This document shows, in pieces, positions 23,885 through 35,600 of a stretch of DNA of 64,000 nucleotides. The position numbers and the translations under genes are program-made. Within the stretch, counting starts at the first letter, position 1, and each line of letters starts with the position of its first letter. Under the pieces are notes generated by a model. That model ran no database searches and was not told the DNA's origin. It saw only the letters and a list, made by a program, of their open reading frames with translations. Source of the DNA: Membranipora membranacea (taxonomy: Eukaryota > Bryozoa > Gymnolaemata > Cheilostomatida > Membraniporidae); the NCBI GenBank assembly GCA_914767715.1, contig OU612068.1, forward strand, positions 18,600,001 through 18,664,000, in the 5' to 3' direction.

Positions 23885-25530
23885 TGTGATTAAACTTCTG
23901 AATAGTCTGAAGTCTGGAAACGCTCCAGGCCCTGATGGCTTGAAAAAAGAAGACCTCACTCTAGGCACTGAGCAGGCTGCTTGTACCTGATCTTCAACAA
24001 TCTCTAACATCTCTAACTGCCAGCTGAATGGAAGACTGCTAATGTGACGCCCGTTCATAGAAGCGGAAACAAACAAAACGCCAACAATTACCGACCAATC
24101 TCTCTCACAAGCATACCCTGTAAACTGCTTGAACATATTGTGCTGAGAAACCTTCTAGAGAAGATTGACAGTTGGCTCCACAATAGACAACATGGTTTCA
24201 GGAAAGGGCTCTCATGTGAAACTCAGATATGCGCCACTTTGCATAGGATCATAGGAGCAACCGACAAGAAGTCCAATGTGCACGCAGCAGTCTTGGACCT
24301 GTCAAAGGCCTTTGACCGCGTACCACATGCATTGCTAATGCAAAAACTGACGGACATACCTGGTATGGAAAGCTACCTGCTGGACTGGATACATGACTTC
24401 CTGTGTAAACGATCGTCAACAGTGGTGCTGGATGGAGCTAAATCTGAATCCCTTCCAGTGACATCCGGAGTCCCACAGGGCTTGGTGTTGGGTCCAGTGT
24501 TGTTTTTGGTGTATATCAACGATCTCCCCAGTCATGTTGATTGCTCGGCTGGCCTCTTTGCTGATGATACCCTGACGTACCAAAATGTAGACAACACAAA
24601 TGATGAGGAGAGATTTCAAGCCAACTTGGAGTCACTGAACACCTGGGCTAAAACCTGGGGGATGAGTTTTAATGCTAAGAAGTGTAAGATTATTGCCTTC
24701 CATCACCAGAGAACAGTCCCAGAGTACACTATGGACAATATAGTGCTGGAGCACACAGATCACTGCAAATACTTGGGAGTGATACTGCAGTCAAACCTAA
24801 AGTTCACTGACCACTTAGCCGACAAAATCTGCAGCGCCAGAAAGCAGATTGGGATGATCAGACGAGCTCTCTACTGGGCACCGGAGAGAGCCAGACTGAT
24901 CGCATACAAGTCTCTCTGCCTTCCTCATCTGGAATATGCTTCCTGTGCCTGGGATCCTTCCACAAAGAGGGAGATCGAGGCACTCGAGATTGTGCAAAAC
25001 CAAGGTGTGAGAATGCTCTGTGGATTGAAGGGGAGGAGGGGTGTTACGGAAGCAAAGGAGAAATTGCAGCTGGAACAGCTAGTTATTCGGCGGAAGAACT
25101 CCAGGGTAAAGCTCCTAAATAAGGTACTGTCAAGAGAGGAGGCCCACTCTGCACTCTGCACATCCTACGATGAAATAATAAACCAGCCCCATACTATAGT
25201 GTCGACAAGATCACAAACACGGAACGAGCCACGCTCTATCGCTGCCACAGGGAACTGTTTTCATAACAGTTTTCTGCCCCGGACAATACTGGATATGAAA
25301 ATCTAAGGACAATCAGAGGACAATACTACTGATGCCCTACTGGATGGGTACATGTACCCACTCTGAATCCAAATGCCCTACCCACGGGATGGTATTCTGG
25401 AACAATGTCCAAACCTTATGTAGTTATGTCCAAAAACTGAGGCACGCCCCTTACGCCCCCCTAGGCGGTCTAGCGTGATGTCGCCTTTGATGTAAGTTGA
25501 TGATGTAAGTTGATGTAAGTACATATTAGC
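23885..25530 (+). mobile_element. Non-LTR retrotransposon (LINE), 5'-truncated, with intact RT frame
   Basis: An uninterrupted frame runs to the stop at 25306 from at least 24020. It carries the RT palm order: NNYRPISLTSIPCK, motif A VLDLSKAFDRVPH, motif B SGVPQGLVLGPVLFLVYIND and motif C LFADDT with its two Asp. The C-terminal thumb-like region includes PHLEYASCAWDP. Upstream of about 24020, GNAPGPDGL marks the start of the RT domain, but the frame is broken there by small indels. No endonuclease domain is present, so the copy is dead as an autonomous element. After the stop, the element ends around 25490-25530 in short direct repeats of TGATGTAAGT, typical of LINE 3' tails. The clade is probably CR1/L2/Jockey-like; this is by eye only. 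Confidence 0.85.
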
Positions 25531-26423
25531 TAGGTCTGATGTGATTTTCTTCTATTCAATTTCACCAATAAGCCTAGCTTGTCTTGAGAATGAGTAGCTT
25601 GTCAAACCTAGAACTGCCCAGACTTAGCAGTAGGCTGTGTACAATTTAATGTTAAATGTACCAAATTTGATTGAGAGGGGAGGGGTGCTAGTGTGACGGC
25701 ACTTAACCAGTGTGCCAATCACCAGTGGTGAAGATAAGACAATATTCTTATGCGTTGGTGTGCATAACTAAACTGTATTTTCTCTCTCAGTTAATACCAA
25801 TTAAAACAAGTTAAAAACTATCTCTTTATATAGTAACCAAAAAGGATATTAGAATAGGATATCATGTGATATCATGTGATGTCCATTAAATTATAAAAAA
25901 GCAGGCAATAGTAAAGCGATTAATAATTAGTTCACACCCAACAGAAACGGCAAAGAACGACCACACACACCAGGATACAGTCCATTAGTAAATCATTGTT
26001 TATTGTTATTAATGTGTATTTGAATGTTATTATTTCTGCCACTAGGAAAGTATTATAATTATGGCATTTCCAGTGACAGCCAGATGGTTCTTTGTGGCAA
26101 CCTGATATGTGATAGGTGCTGGCTGTTACACTAGCAACAGATCTGATTCAGTCTCAAGAGTCTGTTATACCAATAGCCAATGTAAGCAAAGAGCATAGCA
26201 AATAGTGACATAGTGTGCATCTTTGTGATGAAAGAACAAGACTATGAAGATGTTCAGGTCTGTGCATTACAATGAAGTGCCAATTCCAAAAAAGTGCCAA
26301 TTGAAAAAAAAGTTACCTTGCTTATACCGACATCCCTGTATTCACATGACTGAACTTCATAAGAGGTAAACCCAAGGATCATTTTTTGGTGCTTTAAAAG
26401 TCCATCACTACGCATGTTACTTG

Positions 26424-26454
26424 TATCAAGGAGTTAGTTCTAACTCCCTGCTTG
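26424..26454. repeat. AAGGAG/CTCC micro-hairpin
   Basis: TATCAAGGAGTTAG is followed by TTCTAACTCCCTGCTTG, which folds back on it. It is one of several such hairpins in the window. Confidence 0.6.
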
Positions 26455-26955
26455 CCTATCATTGTGTTATATATTGGTTTTTAAAAATCTTTGATATTGT
26501 ATTGACAACCATGTCTAATAGTTACTTTCCCTGTTTCTACCTCCCAAATATTTGACGTTGAGTCGCTCTGAAAGTTCATTTGGGGCAGAAATTACTGTTT
26601 TTTAGGCTCTCTATTACCTACACCTTATTAATTATTGAGGTAGTCGATTTATTTTTGCTCTCACCATATACAGGAAACTATGGACTTACTGGCAAAGCGA
26701 CATGTTTGTAGGAGGCCTCCTGGCTAATTTTTTTGCAATTTTATCAGTTTCAGATCTTTGTTGTCATATCAGTAACAAAATTACAGTCAAGATTTTCTCT
26801 CCAGAAATTCAAAAAGCTACTATTCAACTTTGTTTACAGCTCGATGAACAGCAGGATACCATTTAGATTTGCGTATCGCGATTTACTGAATTAATTAGCC
26901 CATTGCTGCTTCTATGGTTTTATTAAAGAAACAAGAAATTGTTGATATCAAATCT

Positions 26956-27006
26956 TAGTCAGACCAAGGAGGAAGAGGTACTAATTCTCACTCCTTGGTC
27001 AGACTA
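26956..27006. repeat. Perfect 16-base hairpin upstream of SCLY
   Basis: The arm TAGTCAGACCAAGGAG (26956-26971) and its exact complement (26991-27006) flank a 19-base loop. The CCAAGGAG/CTCCTTGG core is shared with the micro-hairpin family. Confidence 0.75.
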
Positions 27007-27421
27007 CTATTGAAGTGCCAGCAATGAATTTTCGAGGTAGGACTAGTCGCTCCTTAGAAGCAGGAAAGGCGATATATCACGGGCTCAAGGACGCTTTATT
27101 GCGCCCTTCACACTTCTTGTAGATTGACTCTGTGATACGAGTCTCTCTGCCCCGTATCATTGGATTAATTTAAATGCGCTTGATTTCTCAAACTGAAAAA
27201 TCACCCCAAACGAACTGGAGAACTGGGAACTTAGACACAATTGAATTAGTTCAGCCGCTACGATGCAAAGATGACCAAACTGAATTGTTTTGTGCACATG
27301 CGCAAAGTGGCGCTCTTGATATCTGAACTTTTTTCTTCAAGCATTAATTTCCAGTCAATCTTCAGAGTTGTGTGATTCTGTTGACCAATTTGACAGACAT
27401 CAATCTTTATTTCAGCGTCCT

Positions 27422-29113
27422 ATGGAGCTCATATATCTGGACAGTAATGGCACGACACCCATGGCAGATGAGGTGCAGGTGGAAATTATCAATGCTTTGA
27501 AAGATGCTTGGGGAAATGCTAGTAGCGCCACAGCGTATGGTTTGAAAGCTAAATCATATATGGACAAGGCTAGACAACAAACTGCTGATATGGTCAATGC
27601 CTCCCCTTCTGAAATCATATTCACTTCTGGTGGTACTGAGGCTAACCACTATGTCCTACATACCTTCATCAATTGGAAGCCACTTTCCCTCCAATGTGCA
27701 GAAGGCGATCAAAGCAAGGTCGTCCTTCCTCATTTTATAACCTCGAATGTAGAGCATCCCGCAATCCGCAAACCTCTGGAGAAAATGGTCGCTGATGGTA
27801 TTGCCCAGGTCACCTTTGTGAATGTTGACTCAGAGACATGCGCTGTTGATGTGGACCAGGTGATGTCAGCTGTACAACCTAACACTGTTCTTATCACCCT
27901 AATGATGGCAAACAATGAAACAGGTAGGCTAAATGTGTTAATATGGCAGCTCATCTATAAATGGGTGATAACTGCCCCTTAAATAATTGCCCTCTTAGTG
28001 TGTATCCAGGTATTTTGGTAGCGTTGGGATTAAGATGATTTTCATTGCCATGAGTCAATCAGCGACGGAACACAGAGTAACAGATGTGTGAATGCTTTTT
28101 ATTTGTGCTTGCTTTAAAAAGAAAAATAAAGAAAGTGTGAGAGTGCTGAATTTGTTCAATAATATTTCATGAGACTGTAATTTTAGATGGAAAAGTCTAA
28201 CAACGCATTCACTCATCGCAATCACTTATCTTCTCTTGACTTATGTCCGGGTTTTTCCAATTTCCATAACTCAATGCATTGAAAAATTATCCCTCCATAC
28301 TGGGATTTTTTAGGGCAAGTGACTATGGTTTTTCATGGTTACCTTGATTATTTTTTAGGTGCTGTTCAGCCCATAAAGGAGATCGGAGAAGCAATTAGAG
28401 CACATAACGCCGGTTCAACATCAACCCAGCGGATATATTTCCACACCGACGCTGCCCAGACAATAGGGAAGATGCCTGTTGATGTAAAAGATCTCAATGT
28501 AGACTATCTCTCTATTGTTGGACATAAGTTTTATGCACCGAGGATAGGAGCTCTGTATGTTAGAGAGTTAGGGGAGGTGGCTGGGTGCCCGCTCAAGCCA
28601 ATGTTCCTGGGTGGTGGCCAGGAATCCGGCTACAGAGCTGGAACAGAAAATGTTGCTATGATATCAGGACTTGGCAAGGCATGTGAACTTGTTACAATGA
28701 ATCTCAATCTCTATCAACGTCACATGCAGACCATGCGAGACATGCTTGAGGAAAAACTGACCGAAAAATTTGGCAGTGGTGTTCAGTTTAATGCAAGAAC
28801 TGAAAAGTCAAAACGACTCCCTAACACCTGTAACTTTTCTCTGGTAGGATGTGGGTTGTATGGCCGAAAAATACTTGATAACTGCAGGCAAGTGATTGCT
28901 GGTGTTGGTGCTGCTTGCCACTCTAGCGGGGATGTCAATCAGGGATCGAGTGTGCTCCTTGCTTCCGGGATTCCCAATGACGTGGCATGTAATGCAATAA
29001 GGCTAAGCGTTGGTCGGGACACAAGTGAGAATGATATTATTCAAGCTGTGGAAGATATTTACCAGGCTTTTATCTCAGTTTCAAAATCTAACTCAGATCA
29101 AGAAAACCAGTAA
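27422..29113 (+). CDS. SCLY: Selenocysteine lyase
   Basis: Two coding exons, 27422-27923 and 28359-29113, phase 1 junction (donor GTAGGC, acceptor TTTTTTAG), 418 residues. This is a class V aminotransferase-fold, PLP-dependent enzyme that splits L-selenocysteine into alanine and selenium for reuse in selenoprotein synthesis. Visible landmarks are LDSNGTTP near the N-terminus, EIIFTSGGTEANH, the cofactor-site HTDAAQ, the PLP-binding Lys in SIVGHKFYAPRIGALY (about K224), GGGQESGYRAGTEN, and the catalytic Cys in GVGAACHSS (about C354). The match to vertebrate SCLY is closer than to mitochondrial NFS1, and no targeting peptide is seen, so a cytosolic enzyme is expected. The ATG chosen follows a likely acceptor (TCTTTATTTCAG) at about 27415, implying a 5' UTR exon upstream. 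Confidence 0.94.
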
Positions 29114-29276
29114 CCTCAATAATGTGACTTGGCAGATTTTCACCTCAAGTCACTCAGCTCACATTGATGCTCATAGTGAGTAGTGATGAACATTGCTATT
29201 TCCAACTAACTCAAACAAGTATTAGAGTGGTAGCTTTACAGCTGGTACTTTCCATAGTCTATGTTACTTTTACTCC

Positions 29277-29351
29277 AAAATAATCTCTTTCAACTAAAAT
29301 AATCTCTTTCAACTAAAATAATCTCTTTCAACTAAAATAATCTCTTTCAAC
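29277..29351. repeat. 19-base tandem repeat, four units, in the SCLY 3' UTR
   Basis: The unit AAAATAATCTCTTTCAACT is repeated four times with no visible changes; the last unit is one base short. It lies between the SCLY stop and its poly(A) signal. Confidence 0.9.
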
Positions 29352-29484
29352 ATGGTAAAGTGTAACAATGCTCTTTGATCATGGCTTATTCCCGGTTTAT
29401 TGTTGTTATTTTTTTTCCGCAATATCACAGTAGAAAAATATTGGTCTCATTCTCTGAGGTATAGTTCTTATACATGTCAGTGTT

Positions 29485-29490
29485 TTTATT
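29485..29490 (-). terminator. Poly(A) signal of the 738-residue gene
   Basis: TTTATT on the plus strand reads AATAAA on the minus strand, about 200 bases past the stop at 29693-29691. Confidence 0.5.
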
Positions 29491-29575
29491 GACAAATGTG
29501 TTTAACATTCAACTTCATGTTGTCATTGTATGGTACTCAATTCACCAAATTGGTTTTGTGCAAAAATATAAGACA

Positions 29576-29581
29576 AATAAA
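29576..29581 (+). terminator. Poly(A) signal of SCLY
   Basis: AATAAA about 460 bases after the SCLY stop. It lies beyond the opposing gene's likely poly(A) signal, so the two transcripts would overlap. Confidence 0.55.
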
Positions 29582-29690
29582 GAAAATCTAAAAATTGTGA
29601 TGCTACAGTAAAATACTGTTGAAACAAAATTCAAAGACCTATTGAATTTCAGGCAGAATCCCGCTCAACTTCATTTCTAAGCATTGATAG

Positions 29691-32600
29691 TTAAATGTCT
29701 GGGAATCTATCCATACACTCGTTGCATATGACCCAGCCTTTGTGTCCATCTTCGCACTGCCAGAACTCATCATCACATGCTGTCAGGAATACTGAAAATT
29801 AAAAGACAGTTAGCTGTTATTTATGTCGAGTGTAAGTGACATAAACAATCGTTTCTATTGTATGTGAGATCAGGAGGACATTTCTTATTAGACTTTTGAG
29901 ACAATGTCTGTAAATAGGAAGTGGAGGTAATTTCAGACAGGAAAAGGAATCAACTCCTTTATAACCTGTTTACACAATCAGACAGTTTGGTAATATATCC
30001 CTTCTCCAAGACATTACTGTTAGTCTGTGTAAATGGGATCATGAGTATTATACATAAAGATGCCAAAGAAATAAATTAATAATTTAATGCTGAGCATAAT
30101 TCTTCTGACACTTTTTTTTGTCGTGAAGTGATATTTGCTTCACAGATATTACTTCATCACTTGAAAAAGCATCCTAAATATACTGTTGGTGCCTTGGCGT
30201 CTAATATAGTGTAAAATACTTACAATGTTGGATATCTTCACTGTTGGGGTAATGTGCGACTCTGTACTCCAGCGTAATCTCATGATCATGACCTGCACTA
30301 GCTGATGTTAGGGCTGTAACCTTCTGTCCGGACTTGAGCTCCCGTATCTGAGATTCTGTCAGCTCTACAGTGTGATAATGTGGTCCTGCATCGGACTTAT
30401 CTCCCATCCCTATCTCAAATGTGAATATCTGAAACAGGGATAGTGACATAATCATTTTGAGAGGTTATCTCGCCTTGTCTGATGGTAGGACAATTACTTG
30501 TTACCTTTTTCTGTATTTAGTAACACCTTGGAGTTTGAGGCAAACTCCAAAACTCTCTGGCAGCACATGTTGTTTAGTGGAAAGGCTGAAGCACAATAAA
30601 TAAAATTGATTACATATTTCCTAAAACTGAGATTATCTTTACCTCTTCGAGAGTGCCATTCTCAATTTCTGCTTTGTCTCGATAGAACCGCTTATATTTA
30701 GCAGCCTCAAGTGTTATATCTTTGAGTGCATCAACTTCTTTAAACACGAAGCTTCCAGCCTGGTGCACAGGCATTATGGGATATCTGGTTCGCACTGAGC
30801 CGACCCCTGGAATGTTAGGGGTTCTGATATACACACCACTGGCACGAGTTGTCCTGTAACAAAAACATTAGAATAATGAACATTGAACTTGAAGAAGTTT
30901 AATCCGACAAAAAACCTCGTGTAAAATAGTCAAATCTTTCAAAATTTAAATTTGTTACCTGATTTTTAAGCTTTTATCCAGAACATTCATAGTGGCTCTG
31001 GTTGTATCTGCTACATCATGTGAGGTAGCTGCTCCATCTGTAAAAATGTTCAGAATAAGTCTGTAATAAAAGCTGTTACAAGAAACAGAAGCATTTAGAG
31101 TTTAAACAAAATTGTGTTAAACATGAAATATATTATGATCTCAAAGTCAAATTTATGCTAAAATTCTGCATCGGTTCAGGGATTGGAGAAAGACCAAACC
31201 AAAAAAAGCTTGAAAGGCGAAAAGAAAAGGATCGTTTTGAAATTCAAAAAGAGGGGGGTGGGGTGGGTTCAGTTAAGAATGTTAGATAACGTTACCAAAG
31301 AATGTATGAGGAGTTCTGTAGTACCATTCTCTCGAGGATCCATAAATAGCCTTATTCACGCTGGCACTGCCATCTCTCTTATAGGTTCCTTTTGTTCTCC
31401 ATGTCAGAGGTAGCTTATCATCTGCACAAGCAAATAGTTTACATAAAAAGACTAAGTCAGATGATATTGTATTTTCATCACAAGACTGTCAGTGGGTTTC
31501 ATCCTAGCTATTTCATTCAAAATAGCAGGAAACTGCACTACTGCATTATTGTCTACTTCAAAAGACCTTATGACTGTCATCTAAGAGTTTCTCCATCTTT
31601 ACGCTTTTAATTGCTGGTATAAACCTACTGTTATGACATTTTCAGCAGTGTTAACGTTTTTTGTTTGTTTTTTCGCTAATTTTTTGTTTTTTGACCGTTT
31701 TTGTGAAAACTAATCACATGAACGTCTCTTCAAATCTCAAGTCAGGACAGGGAGTTTTTTCAAATCATGAGTTATATCAAGGAGCGATAGCAAACAAATC
31801 TACTGCCTTTTTCACTATGAGGTAGATCGTATGGGTTCCAGTTATGTAGAGGTGTCAGGTAGATGAGTTCTAGAGGTATAGCGTAAGACACTCGGTCACT
31901 CCATGAGGAGCAGATCTTCATGTCGCATTCTCCTTTCTGAAAATTTCAGAAAACACTTTTTTTGTTAGATCGCTAGAGCTGTAAAGTATTCGCAAAAGGA
32001 AAAGTTTGTTATGTCGTGGAGGCTTGAAACAGCTTTTTACTAGTCAGGTTACTGCTAGGCACCATCGAATCACCAACATAGTTTAACTAAACTACAATTA
32101 CTCCTCTAATCCAGAGTATAAGTACTATCATAGTACACACATGCTTCTCTGTATGGTTTTTCACTCATAACTTCTGGGCTAATTGGTCAATTACATTTTT
32201 ACTTTCCCATTATATCCACCAATGTCTCATATAACATATTGTAAAGTTTTGAGGATGGATGCACATAACTTCCTAAGATATATATAGATAAAAAAGGCAC
32301 CTCTCGATTTTGTTTCTTTGCTTGTTTTGATGGTTCCTTGCAGATCACATGACTTGTCACAACGCAACGTTATTTCAGTCTAATGATAGCATTGGCTGTT
32401 GTGATAATAGCTTTCATGATAGCGATAAAGATAGCTTAGGAAATTACTCTTGCGCCATTTTACAAACTTCATAAATTTTCATGTGCACCATCCACCTGTA
32501 CCACATGCCTACTGACAGGTAAATTAGACCAATTTATTAAGAAAAAGAAACTTACATTGGCACGCCATTGAGCACATTTCGTGTTTTTCCTGCACCACTC

Positions 32601-35600
32601 GACCTGTAAAGTAAATAATAATTATGATTATTTGTAAAATATAATATAAACTCAGATAAAGGTATCCTCTCTGGATATTGATAATGTATAATGATATTAT
32701 AATATTGATTACTTCTATCTGGAATGCTAGGCACATCCGATTAAAAACTGTCAGAATTGGTAATCAGATCATTCCTAGCTTTGGGAACGGGACCTTGCTG
32801 CCTGCTTTAGGGAAAAATTTATCTTTTCAATGAAGGATTTTGGGGTGAGAGGCCCAAGGAGTGCGGCAATAGAACTAGGGATAATGATAGTGATTGAGAG
32901 GATTAAGCCACAAACCTTTTTCTCATTCTAATAGAGAGGACTTTTGCTTTGAATGGCCGCATATTCACAGTGAGAGGGCATATCACGTATTATCACATTT
33001 GATTTAGAAGATTATTTGCTTTTGTTAAGCTATCTGAGAACCATCAAGAAGTGAAAAAACCCGTCATCCAATAGGATCATGTGCCATTTGGCTCAAGGGA
33101 AGTGAGGGCAAAGAAGGAATTGTTCTATGATCCTTGTAGCATTTGTGAATTATCTTCTTTCTATGCATGTGAGCACAATTACTGTAGCTGGTTTAGAATC
33201 ATCGCAGCAGCAGCAGTAGTATCTGTATCCTTGTTTAGAGTTTCCATGAGACTCAGGGGTGCAGACTCACCTCATTTGGAGTTATCTTAGGTCTGGTATT
33301 GTAAGCTATATAGAGATTAGCGTCTGAGAAAGCCCTGTGTTGTATCTCACTTCCCATGGCGTCTTTCCTTGTGGTTCTATAGAGCCTAAAACCCATATCA
33401 TATATTTGTTAATAAACAAAATAATGTGTGCGGAGTCATGCATAGTATTAACAGTGGTTGAAAAACCTATGTCTATACCCTTACTACATTACATGCATCA
33501 TCGTCTTTGAGCGGAGAGAATTATCCTTTCTTGAGTACAAGAACTGGGACCCATAGTACTACCCATGCCGCACCCTATACCCATGTCCGCCAGATATCCG
33601 GGTACTCTTTATTTCGAGGAGGCAGAGGGGGTTCTTTTTACTGCGTGTGGTGCCCAAACACACAGTGGGCCTCCGGTATCCCGTTCCGCAAGGACCTGGC
33701 TAGGATGAATGGTGTGCCAGTATCAAATTAGAAATGATTCCCAGCGCTGGGAATTGAACCTGGACCTCAAAGATCCAATGCCGTTTCTATAACCATTAGA
33801 CCACTCCTCACTATGACATGCATACCTGTGATAGAATGCGACGTTTTTAGCAGGAGGTCTCTTTGGCTGGCCAGCTCTAACTCGGTAGTCGTGTTTTATA
33901 ACCGTCAGATTGAAAGCTGTATCATGTACATTTCCCATATAATTGTCCTTTCCTACAATTATAAATGTGTTAATATTATAAAAAGTACCACTACAAAAAT
34001 ATAACACAATTGATGTGCATGAAAAAGCTAGCAGAAGGTCGTATTGTGTAAGGAGTCAAAGTTGAGGTTTGCATCTTAAATATCTCTTTTAGTTCAGTGC
34101 TCAATGTGCCTAGCAGCACCCAGACTTCAAGTATTTGGAGTATAATCGGCCAATACAGGGTTTGTTTCTGCAACCATGTTATAATGTAAATCATGTTTGA
34201 TTTAATTTGCCTTCAATTTGGGAGCTACTTAGCCCTATCTCAAAGGCCCCTTTATTGTATTGTCAAAACAAAAATGAGGTCTTTGAGATAAGGCCAATTC
34301 TACTGGTAATCTGCTTAATGCACAAGGGGGAGAACCTCCAAAGGAAGGAAAATTAGATCAAACATGATCGAGTTATAATAAGACAATAGTGACCTGGTAT
34401 TTCACCCATGAGGGTATCTAGAAATGTTCCATAAGTCAGGCCGGTGTATCCCTCTTTGGTTTTCCTGAACTGCTTTGTACCTGTGATCTCAGGCCACAAG
34501 CTGAATCGAGCAAACCTCTCATTACGAGCCTGATCAAATGTCTTAACCCTGGCAACTCTGGTACCCAAGTCATCCTCCAACCTCAATCTAAAACAGTGGT
34601 GGCTGGGATGATATTATTTAAAATCAAACAAACAACCAAAACCCCCACTAAATTTGCTTTTTCATTAAATTTTCCAGGATTATTTTTACCATGGGAACCT
34701 TATTTTAAGACAGCGCAACTGTGAACAATCAAACAAAATTTGATTTTGAATAACAATGGCTGACTTTGAAAAGAAATTCTCATTGAGTGAAAGTTGTGCC
34801 AATGAAGTTTTAAAAAAAAAGCACTGACTGGAAATAGACATAATATGCTCAATGGTTTGACAATAACCAATACACTACATCGTTCAAAGGTGCCATTATT
34901 CACCTCCACAAAGGTACGTCTTGTTTCACAGGGTGACACAGTATCTTATAGTTCCACTGAGCGTATATAGGTTTGCCCTCAGCAGTCATCCTAGCCAGCT
35001 TTGTAGGCAGGAATGCATAATTCTCACTGATATCTTTACGGCCTGTACCTGATGTGAACTTTGCTTTATCCTGTAAGAAATGATTATAGTCAATGCATTT
35101 TTATGGGGTGAATTGTGTTCCATGTTAAACTTCTGTCTGATTTTGTCATGTGGTGTTGCATGTCAGACATTGAATAGCAGAAATCTGGTCCGCACCAATG
35201 ATTTGTAGGTTGAAAGAATGAGATGCACATCAACACACAGGTCTGGCTTTATGCTGCCTGTGCCAGCCTTGAGAGTGGTGTACAAGAGAAGGCCTTGAAA
35301 TAGCACTTTACTTATTGTTTCTAGCTGAAGAGTGAAGACCTGTGGGATGTGCTAAAATAAGCACACCACTGTATGTAGTAACTTTTTAACTTTTTTCTTT
35401 TTTGGTGTAGTAGTAGCATAATATATCTTGGTGGAAAACAGACACAGTGATTGAGAATCCATACCTGAAGATCAAAATAGTTTTCAGCATCTACAAAGTG
35501 TCTATCACTTTCGAAAGGCTCATCTATCTTAGAACCGTCTGAGTCTGTCCACATTCCCTCCAGGTAGCATAGAATTGGCTAAAAAATCAATCAGCAGCAA

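Larger units (their letters stand above)
25531..27360. other. SCLY upstream region
   Basis: No gene is seen. It holds two small hairpins of the AAGGAG family (26424-26454 and 26956-27006) and presumably the SCLY promoter and a 5' UTR exon. Confidence 0.5.

Noticed and set aside
27368-27421. Longer SCLY N-terminus upstream of the ATG at 27422
   Set aside because: It would begin with TTG and run across a clear acceptor (TTTATTTCAG). The conserved protein starts just after the ATG.
29963-30035. Possible inverted repeat around TTTACACA...TGTGTAAA
   Set aside because: Pairing is weak beyond the first eight bases; not convincing as an element.
33507-33731. Open frame of 74 codons, plus strand
   Set aside because: It lies entirely within the SINE body on the opposite strand.
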